A stretch of 5,036 nucleotides of DNA, taken from contig JAQVPT010000267.1 in the NCBI GenBank assembly GCA_028701945.1, positions 1 through 5,036 of the forward strand, in the 5' to 3' direction. Every line of letters starts with the position of its first letter. Within the stretch, counting starts at the first letter, position 1. A program made the position numbers and the translations under genes. Positions 1 through 5,036 of the stretch are shown piece after piece. This stretch comes from Bacteroidales bacterium (GTDB taxonomy: Bacteria; Bacteroidota; Bacteroidia; Bacteroidales; ML635J-15). Below the pieces are notes generated by a model that worked only from the letters and a program-made list of their open reading frames with translations, was not told the DNA's origin and did not search any database.

Positions 1-1909
1 AAATGAAATCCTCGTCAATCTCATATTCTTTTAAAAAATCTGTCTCAATTTTAAAATTGGATAAGCTAATTTTATTATAACCCGTGTTTTGAGAGTAGTC
101 AACAATATCTTCTGCTAAAAATATGTGGTTGGTTCCTGATATGTTTAGTATGCCTTGCAGTTTATCTTCAACATTCGGGAAAGTGGATATATTAAAGTCT
201 TTTATTTGATATTGGTTCTCAAAATACAATCCATTTGGAGCTTTATTAATCAAATATTTAATCTCTAAAGTTCCATTTAAAAGTTTAGCGCTAAAATTGT
301 CAATACCAATTGAATTTGGTCCATATTTGAGATTTGCTTTAAGGTCTGTTGTGGAAAATTCTCCCGAAGTGATACTATCTATAAGTAGAAAGATGTTTGC
401 ATTTATTTTGTCAGGGAACTCAATTTCAAATGAGCTAGTTTCAATTTTGGTTTTAAAGTCAAATGATTGTGTTTTATTTTTGTTTGGCAGATTAATGTTT
501 TTTATTATGGTTTCAGAATTGATATTTATTGGGGCATTATTGAAATATGTGGATATGTTTTCAATCTTTGTAAGACTTTTTCCCTCGATATAGTCGGATT
601 TAAGCTCTAAATTATAATTAAAACTCTTCTTATTCATTGCTCCATAAAAATCAGCACAGATGTCTTTATTGTTTACCTCAAGAGAATAACCAAATACTCC
701 TTCAAGATTATTTGAGTTTTTATCAATTCCCCCCTTTAAATTTGAATTGATAGACAATTGCATAGCGATATCGTTTATACAATAATCAATAATACCTGTA
801 TTAGTGATGAAAGTGTTGGAAATAAATTTGTCTCTTGTAAAAGACATGTCTATAAAACCAGCGATTGAATCAGTATTGTTTGTGATTAAAAGATTGTCTG
901 ACTTAACAAGCATTTTTTCGTATTGAAAAGGAGAGTAGGAAAGAAATGTCTCAAAATCAAAAAACAGTTTTTCTTGCTTTGAATTTATTACACTAAGATT
1001 ATCAAATATTATATTGGCTTTTAGATTAAAACTTGAGTCGTAAACAAATTTGCTATCTGTTTTTAAATCAATTGTTATTTTTCCATTAGTTTTAACCGAA
1101 TCTGTATTATTCGTTGTGTTGTCAAAATTAAAACACGCCGTAAGCCACGATTCAGATTTATTTATGCTGTCTAAATTGACTTGAAAGTTTAAGTCTAAAG
1201 GTAACCATGCATAATTTCCTTTTGCTTTGCCAGCCCATGTTTTGTTGTCTTTGTTCATTTGTCCAGACAGATTAAAACTATATATGTTACTCTCAGAATT
1301 AAAATATGTGTTTTCTGTTATTAAATCAATATTATAATCAGACTCAAAACCATTATTTGTTTTTAGAGAATTAATAGCGAGATTTATGTCGGTGAACTTG
1401 TTCGTTGATTGAGTTTGCTTATCAATTATTATTATTTGTGCATTGCTAACGCTAATGTTTTTTATGAATATATTAAAATCATTATTTATATTAATTGTAT
1501 CCACATTTGCATTTGGTTTTACGATATTTTGCCAGCAATTTTCGCCGTTTTCGTCAGTAATTATTTTAATGGTGGGTTTACAAATCTCAATTTTGTTTAA
1601 AATAATTTCCCCTGATTTATTGTCATAATCATCAAGCTTAATTGTAGCCTTATCAAAATAGAGTAGGGTGTCATTTTCAAAATCATGTTGTCCAATTATT
1701 GATACTTTTTTAATTTTTATGCTAGAAGTAAAAAGATTGATTCTTACTTTTTCGATTTTTACATTTGCATTAAATGACTGATTAAGAGTGCCTTCTAGAG
1801 ATTTTTTTAAATAATAATTGAATGACAGCCACGCAATTACTATTATTGTAATTATAGAGGCAAGAATTATTAATAGAACTTTGAGTACTTTTTTTTTCTT
1901 AACCGTCAT
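1..1909 (-). CDS. AsmA-like inner-membrane-anchored protein, partial (C-terminus beyond left edge)
   Basis: The frame stays open for 636 codons from an ATG at 1909 to the left edge with no stop, so the C-terminal part is missing. Residues 4-10 are a basic patch (KKKKVLK), followed by one strongly hydrophobic segment at about 10-30, giving an N-in membrane anchor with the rest in the periplasm. After it come features typical of the AsmA/DUF748 type: a stretch around 47-73 (NANVKIEKVRINLFTSSIKI and following) and a KP-x-I...DENGENCWQN motif at about 111-128. The remainder is Asn/Ser/Ile-rich with alternating hydrophobic residues, as expected for a long repeated beta-strand groove. AsmA-family proteins are linked to envelope lipid transport and outer-membrane homeostasis, but the role of this one is not known. 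The start lies 8 bp after the stop of the upstream septoil-knot gene, which suggests co-transcription. The upstream context AAAAACTT has no Shine-Dalgarno. Codons 5-7 are a run of nine A. The family call is from sequence pattern only. Confidence 0.8.
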   Translation of the reverse strand, partial: MTVKKKKVLKVLLIILASIITIIVIAWLSFNYYLKKSLEGTLNQSFNANVKIEKVRINLFTSSIKIKKVSIIGQHDFENDTLLYFDKATIKLDDYDNKSGEIILNKIEICKPTIKIITDENGENCWQNIVKPNANVDTININNDFNIFIKNISVSNAQIIIIDKQTQSTNKFTDINLAINSLKTNNGFESDYNIDLITENTYFNSESNIYSFNLSGQMNKDNKTWAGKAKGNYAWLPLDLNFQVNLDSINKSESWLTACFNFDNTTNNTDSVKTNGKITIDLKTDSKFVYDSSFNLKANIIFDNLSVINSKQEKLFFDFETFLSYSPFQYEKMLVKSDNLLITNNTDSIAGFIDMSFTRDKFISNTFITNTGIIDYCINDIAMQLSINSNLKGGIDKNSNNLEGVFGYSLEVNNKDICADFYGAMNKKSFNYNLELKSDYIEGKSLTKIENISTYFNNAPININSETIIKNINLPNKNKTQSFDFKTKIETSSFEIEFPDKINANIFLLIDSITSGEFSTTDLKANLKYGPNSIGIDNFSAKLLNGTLEIKYLINKAPNGLYFENQYQIKDFNISTFPNVEDKLQGILNISGTNHIFLAEDIVDYSQNTGYNKISLSNFKIETDFLKEYEIDEDFI

Positions 1910-1917
1910 AAGTTTTT

Positions 1918-2262
1918 TTAGTAAAATAATTGCATTTTGCTATTGTTACGCCATTGGGCATCATATTTACTGTCTGAGAAGTATATGATTACATCGGCAT
2001 CATACTTTGAGTCAACAAAAAATATAAGTTTATCAGCGTCATATTTTGAATTTACAAAAAACCACAATCCTTTATTCCCAGAAGCATCATACTTTGACGA
2101 GCATTTGTAAACAATTAAATCAGCATCATATTTACTGTCAGCGACATAAACTTTAACATCAGCATCGTACTTAGAATCACATGAGTAAACTTTTTGTGCA
2201 TTTAAAGAATAAGCAAAGCAAATAAGACATGCTGCTAATAGAAGTTTTATACTTGTTTTCAT
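1918..2262 (-). CDS. exported 7(1) septoil knot (DUF6150-type) protein, SKYDA-repeat paralogue
   Basis: This is a 114-residue protein with a signal peptide at 1-23 (Lys at 2 and 6, hydrophobic core, ending ...LNAQ before KVYSC), so it is exported to the periplasm or beyond. The mature 91 residues contain six SKYDA units starting at residues 30, 43, 56, 72, 85 and 98. The third unit is longer by three residues (SGNKG insert). The units separate seven short beta-like strands, such as VKVYV, LIVYK, LWFFV and VIIYF, with a C-terminal RNNSKMQLFY tail. I recognise the pattern as the Bacteroidota family once named DUF6150, renamed for a predicted 7(1) torus-knot fold; this is recall, not a search result. 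The biochemical role is unknown. It lies 18 bp after its paralogue and 8 bp before the AsmA-like gene. Mature cysteines are C28 and C54 only. A complete, intact gene. Confidence 0.85.
   Translation of the reverse strand: MKTSIKLLLAACLICFAYSLNAQKVYSCDSKYDADVKVYVADSKYDADLIVYKCSSKYDASGNKGLWFFVNSKYDADKLIFFVDSKYDADVIIYFSDSKYDAQWRNNSKMQLFY
1957..2175 (-). repeat. six in-gene repeat units encoding SKYDA, period 39/39/48/39/39 bp
   Basis: The units lie inside the downstream septoil-knot gene. The repeat is conserved in protein but not in DNA. The six Ser codons are a mixture of AGT, TCA and TCT, Lys alternates AAA and AAG, and Tyr is TAT except for one TAC. This argues for old units kept alike by selection on the protein, not for recent DNA duplication. 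Confidence 0.9.
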
Positions 2263-2280
2263 TGTTTAAAGGTTTAATTA

Positions 2281-2628
2281 TTAGTACATTAAGTGTTGTT
2301 TGGACGAGTTTTTCCAGCCAGCGTCGCTTTTATAATCAGAAAAATAAATTACAATATCGGAATCGCTTTTATAGTCACAAAAATAGATTTTTTTATCAGC
2401 ATCACTTTTATATTGACAAAAATACCATAAGCCTTTATTGCCAGAAGCATCGCTTTTATAATCACATTTATAAACGACTAAATCTGCATCGCTTTTGTAG
2501 GTGGAGACATATACTTTTACGTCTGCATCGCTCTTATAATCACAGCTATATACTTTTTGGCTAAATGCTGTATTTACAAAAGTTACAAAACCTAAAATCA
2601 GAATTGAGTTAATAATTAGTTTTTTCAT
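2281..2628 (-). CDS. exported 7(1) septoil knot (DUF6150-type) protein, YKSDA-repeat paralogue
   Basis: This is a 115-residue protein from the ATG at 2628. The frame extends to a TTG at 2664, but the ATG start gives a proper signal peptide (MKKL..., hydrophobic core, ending ...TAFSQ at residue 24), so I prefer it. The mature part is 91 residues and aligns with the downstream paralogue without gaps, at about 60 of 91 identical by my count. Six YKSD units begin at residues 31, 44, 57, 73, 86 and 99; the fifth reads YKSDS instead of YKSDA. The SGNKG insert is in the third unit, as in the paralogue. Four mature cysteines (C29, C55, C71, C84) each sit two residues before a YKS, and the other two units have Ser there. 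The family is recognised from recall as DUF6150/septoil knot; function is unknown. It is the first gene after the 71-bp gap, so it may start its own transcript. Confidence 0.85.
   Translation of the reverse strand: MKKLIINSILILGFVTFVNTAFSQKVYSCDYKSDADVKVYVSTYKSDADLVVYKCDYKSDASGNKGLWYFCQYKSDADKKIYFCDYKSDSDIVIYFSDYKSDAGWKNSSKQHLMY
2320..2538 (-). repeat. six in-gene repeat units encoding YKSDA/YKSDS, period 39/39/48/39/39 bp
   Basis: The spacing is the same as in the paralogue downstream. The codons are more uniform here: Ser is AGC in five units and AGT in one, Lys is AAA in five and AAG in one, Tyr is TAT in five and TAC in one. The array is therefore more homogeneous in DNA than that of the SKYDA gene. 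Confidence 0.9.
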
Positions 2629-2699
2629 TTTTATAGTTTTTTTGTTATCAAAATAGTCAATCAAATACTTTGCCGTAATTTAGGGCTAAGATAATAAAT
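2629..2699 (-). other. 71-bp intergenic gap, possible promoter region for the knot-protein pair
   Basis: This is the largest gap in the window; the others are 8 to 18 bp. It is A/T-rich. A TATTTTG at about 2649-2655 resembles the Bacteroidota -7 element TAnnTTTG but is one base short, and no TTTG sits at the expected -33 distance. No stable hairpin with a T-run follows the CotH stop. A promoter is plausible from gap length only. Confidence 0.25.
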
Positions 2700-3935
2700 T
2701 TATTTTACAATGGTTTTAAAATAATTGTCTAATTGCGGTATTCTAAGTTCGATAAACTGCGTTAGAATTGCAATTTCTTGCGAATAGTTGTTTTCATCAA
2801 AATAATCTTCGCTGTTGACTGGCCATTTCTCAAAGTTCTTATCAATGTCATTTTTTATGATAAAGTGATTTATTAAGATCATTTTTTTAAGTTCACTAAT
2901 GGAAATTATATTAGATTCCCTGAGTTGCAACCATCTGACTTTCAGCATGTTTGGATATTCAGAGTTGTCAATTTCCATCAAACGTTTAAGCATAATATTT
3001 CTCGAACAGTCAATTTCGTGAGTAAGCATATTTAATTCATTATCTCCGTCTCTACCAAACGAGTGGTCGTAATCCCAGATTGCAATTCGCATTGGAGTTT
3101 TCGAGTCAATTCGATATAAGTAAAAATTTTTGTTAAGTCCATCCGCATTATTCGTTAATAGCAATAGAATATGCCAGTCTAATACGTTATTAATATCAAT
3201 CCTTTTCCCTATATCTGCAAGAAAAACGGAGTCAGAAGACCGAAATACAAATTCTCGAAATTCGTCAAGCATTGCAGTGAAATCATGCTTAGTTGTTTCA
3301 GGGTATTTTTGGTCATGATAATTACCATTTTTTAATAATTCTTCAGGAATCTTGTCAAAAAATACTAGTGGATCCTTACATACGAAAGCCTTATCATCTT
3401 TTTTATTCAAATTACAGAATTTACCATTAATCCTTTGCATTAACACATATAATCCATTATATGCATTGTTCACTTTTACATTCACGTATAAGCATTCTGG
3501 GGCAAGATTATTTTCTCCCATTAATCTAAATAAATCATACGATAGTTTATGTCTCATAAACGTTTTATCAATATAATTTGCGTTCAGTATCCAATCGTCT
3601 TCCCTTGGTAACCCGAAAGGAGAAAGTTTTTGGTTAAGCTCTATGCGGTATGAGTGTTTGTAGAATTTTGAAGAATACCCTCCACGACACTTTATCTTTG
3701 CAGATAAGGAATGTATTATTCCGTTGTCTTCGAAAACCATTAAGCAGTTTTCTTTGTTTTCAAAATTAATTGTCTTTGAAGGGAATATATGTATTTCAGG
3801 AAGGGTTTTTTCTATGGATTGGTTTTGGCAAGCACTCAACGAACTTAATAATAAGATTTGAGAAATGAGAATAAGTGATTTTAAAGACGATTTCACTGGT
3901 TTTTCATTGTTTGGAATGTTGATTTTTGATTGCAT
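2700..3935 (-). CDS. CotH kinase family lipoprotein
   Basis: A 411-residue protein. Residues 18-36 form a lipoprotein signal with hydrophobic core and lipobox LSAC (lipidated Cys36), after a rather long polar N-terminus with no internal Met to serve as an alternative start. The CotH-type core follows: KIKCRGGYSSKFYKHSYRIE at about 80-99 (nucleotide-binding basic/Gly region); DDWILNANYIDKTFMRHKLS at 113-132; VNNAYNGLYVLMQ at 155-167; DWHILLLLTNNADGLNKNFY at 253-272; and IWDYDHSFGRDGD at 286-298, matching the metal-binding WDxDxxFG of the family. All recognisable motifs are present, so it is probably active. CotH of Bacillus is an atypical kinase that phosphorylates Ser-rich, repeat-containing spore coat proteins. 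The substrate here is unknown, and it would act outside the cytoplasm. It starts 17 bp after the barrel gene and is likely in an operon with it. No Shine-Dalgarno is seen. Confidence 0.88.
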   Translation of the reverse strand: MQSKINIPNNEKPVKSSLKSLILISQILLLSSLSACQNQSIEKTLPEIHIFPSKTINFENKENCLMVFEDNGIIHSLSAKIKCRGGYSSKFYKHSYRIELNQKLSPFGLPREDDWILNANYIDKTFMRHKLSYDLFRLMGENNLAPECLYVNVKVNNAYNGLYVLMQRINGKFCNLNKKDDKAFVCKDPLVFFDKIPEELLKNGNYHDQKYPETTKHDFTAMLDEFREFVFRSSDSVFLADIGKRIDINNVLDWHILLLLTNNADGLNKNFYLYRIDSKTPMRIAIWDYDHSFGRDGDNELNMLTHEIDCSRNIMLKRLMEIDNSEYPNMLKVRWLQLRESNIISISELKKMILINHFIIKNDIDKNFEKWPVNSEDYFDENNYSQEIAILTQFIELRIPQLDNYFKTIVK

Positions 3936-3952
3936 AAGAAATATAAATGTAA

Positions 3953-4693
3953 TTATTTGTTGAGTTTAAAAACACAGGATATTCCAGCATTAATACTCCT
4001 GATTTTTATTTTCTGTTCAATTTCTATAGCATTTGCAAAAGCACTAGGAGAGGTTTGAGGGTCTCCATATATTTTCTGATAATTTAGATTTACATTAGAT
4101 ATAAGGTAATAGCTGAAAATTTTTAATTGTAAATTGTCCTTTACTTTAAAAATCATTGCAATTTCAGGAGTAGCACTCCACCCAATGGAATTTCCGCCTG
4201 TGGTTGAGTACTGTCTGGTCATAGTTCCTGTGCTTCCTGAGTAATTTTGGACTAAAACCTTTGGTCGGCTAACGGTATTAAATCCGATTGGGAGTTTTAT
4301 TTCAAGCATAATGTTTTCACTATTTAAATATAATAATGGGCCAACACCAAAGTTCACATTTTTCCACATTCCAATATCGGCTTTGTGTGCTTCATTAGCA
4401 AGTGATTCAAATGAATCATCAACAGGATTTACCGTAGCATTAATGTTTAAGCAATATCCTAAAAATTTATTTTGATATGCTTTAGCACTAAAATAGATGC
4501 CACCTCCAGGTTTTGCATATCCTGTATTTGCTCCTCCAATATAATACTTAAATTCACCTTGAGGTATTGAGGCAATTATCCCTGCTTCGGCATAAAAAGT
4601 AAAAGTGCTATCGTTCTTTGGAGGATATACCTGTCCCAAAGCATTTAAGCAAAGTGAGACAGCGATAATTATTATTAATATCTTTAATTTCAT
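3953..4693 (-). CDS. secreted, probable outer-membrane beta-barrel protein of unknown function
   Basis: A 246-residue protein with a clear signal peptide (MKLKILIIII..., hydrophobic core to about 18, likely cleavage near NALG-Q at 20-21). The mature part is rich in Gly, Ser, Asn and aromatics, with stretches of alternating hydrophobic and polar residues at about 31-41, 63-72, 78-87, 112-123, 127-137, 171-183, 188-201 and 231-243. About eight such stretches would suit a small outer-membrane barrel. The loop around 150-168 (YSGSTGTMTRQYSTTGGNS) looks surface exposed. The C-terminus ends in a strand and then LNK, not the Phe of classical porins. I do not recognise a specific family. It sits 10 bp after the transporter stop and 17 bp before the CotH gene, so these probably share a transcript. 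Confidence 0.65.
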   Translation of the reverse strand: MKLKILIIIIAVSLCLNALGQVYPPKNDSTFTFYAEAGIIASIPQGEFKYYIGGANTGYAKPGGGIYFSAKAYQNKFLGYCLNINATVNPVDDSFESLANEAHKADIGMWKNVNFGVGPLLYLNSENIMLEIKLPIGFNTVSRPKVLVQNYSGSTGTMTRQYSTTGGNSIGWSATPEIAMIFKVKDNLQLKIFSYYLISNVNLNYQKIYGDPQTSPSAFANAIEIEQKIKIRSINAGISCVFKLNK

Positions 4694-4703
4694 TTAGTTA
4701 TTA

Positions 4704-5036
4704 TTAAAATCCGTTTAGGTCAAAATATATAGTTGGCAGCATTAACAAAAAGCCTATAACTATTAATATTAGTATTAGTTTCCAGATATATTTGAGCCAA
4801 AGATTATAAGGCACTTTTGCAATTCCAAGACATCCGATTAAAACTCCAGAGGTAGGTGTAATCATATTTGTAAACCCATCTCCAAATTGGAATGCCAAAA
4901 CTGTTGTTTGCCGTGCAATACCAATCAGGTCGGAGAATGGTGCCATAATAGGCATTGTAAGTGCAGCTTTTGCTGAACCCGAAGGAATTATAATATTTAA
5001 AAAAGTTTGAATCCCATACATCACACCTAGAGAGCC
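4704..5036 (-). CDS. YfcC-family membrane transporter, C-terminal fragment
   Basis: The frame is open to the right edge; the visible 110 residues are the C-terminus of a longer protein, and the start lies outside the window. The ATG at 5021 and GTG at 5024 are internal codons, since the frame continues upstream as GSLG. The fragment contains IIIPSGSAKAALTMPIMAPF, then DLIGIARQTTVLAFQFGDGF and NMITPTSG. This is the signature re-entrant hairpin and unwound helix of the second repeat in the YfcC/DcuC-like group of ion-transporter-superfamily carriers. A final transmembrane segment (about LKLILILIVIGFLLMLPTIYF in character) ends the protein. Members are usually annotated as basic amino acid antiporters or C4-dicarboxylate carriers, but the substrate is not well established and cannot be told from this fragment. 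It is located in the inner membrane. Confidence 0.87.
   Translation of the reverse strand, partial: GSLGVMYGIQTFLNIIIPSGSAKAALTMPIMAPFSDLIGIARQTTVLAFQFGDGFTNMITPTSGVLIGCLGIAKVPYNLWLKYIWKLILILIVIGFLLMLPTIYFDLNGF

Noticed and set aside
297..593. Plus-strand open frame of 98 codons
   Set aside because: It lies wholly inside the 636-codon minus-strand AsmA-like frame and has no recognisable domain; an antisense shadow.
1409..1628. Two overlapping plus-strand open frames of about 60 codons
   Set aside because: Antisense to the AsmA-like gene, hydrophobic only because of the AT-rich complement, with no start signal or family.
1957..2538. Regularly spaced repeats that might suggest a CRISPR array
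   Set aside because: The 39-bp period is in frame, the DNA copies are degenerate at synonymous sites, and the units are explained by protein repeats with signal peptides upstream.
2229..2564. Plus-strand open frame of 111 codons with HRFY/NRFY-like repeats
   Set aside because: The apparent repeat is the complement of the YKSD repeats in the minus-strand knot-protein gene.
2629..2664. TTG start at 2664 that would lengthen the YKS protein by 12 residues
   Set aside because: The ATG at 2628 gives a standard signal peptide beginning MKKL; the extension would put acidic and polar residues in front of it.
2670..2690. Possible hairpin GCC...GGC after the CotH stop as a terminator
   Set aside because: The stem is only about three pairs and no U-run follows directly.
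3130..3576. Plus-strand open frames of 62 and 74 codons
   Set aside because: Both are antisense to well-conserved CotH motifs and show no features of their own.

Overview
The window is AT-rich DNA, roughly 30% G+C by eye. Every convincing gene lies on the minus strand, so the locus reads right to left. Start codons are preceded by A/T-rich sequence with no Shine-Dalgarno motif. Signal peptides end in Bacteroidota-style ...AQ, ...SQ or ...GQ, and the gene families (a 7(1) septoil-knot pair, a CotH-kinase lipoprotein, an AsmA-like protein) fit this phylum. I infer a member of Bacteroidota. The genus cannot be told from this window.

Layout in transcription order. At the right edge is the C-terminal end of a YfcC-type membrane transporter (4704-5036, entering from outside). 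After 10 bp comes a secreted, probably outer-membrane beta-barrel protein of unknown function (3953-4693). After 17 bp comes a lipoprotein with a CotH kinase domain (2700-3935). These three are packed like one operon. A 71-bp gap follows. Then come two short exported paralogues, each built from six tandem units (2281-2628 and 1918-2262, 18 bp apart). After only 8 bp comes a long AsmA-like, membrane-anchored protein that runs off the left edge (1-1909, 636 codons visible, no stop).

The most distinctive content is the paralogue pair. Both mature proteins are 91 residues, align without gaps, and carry six copies of a short unit at spacings of 13, 13, 16, 13 and 13 residues. I recognise them as the Bacteroidota family formerly called DUF6150, now named for a predicted deep 7(1) protein knot. 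One paralogue has Ser-Lys-Tyr-Asp in every unit and the other has Tyr-Lys-Ser-Asp in every unit. Ser and Tyr have thus exchanged places at all six positions while the rest stayed about three-quarters identical.

Nearly all products are envelope proteins: an inner-membrane transporter, an outer-membrane barrel, a surface or periplasmic lipoprotein, two exported knot proteins and an AsmA-like protein. A link between the CotH-like kinase and the Ser/Tyr-bearing repeat proteins is possible but is only inference. No RNA genes, mobile elements, CRISPR arrays or convincing terminators were seen, and no stretch over 300 bases lacks a gene.
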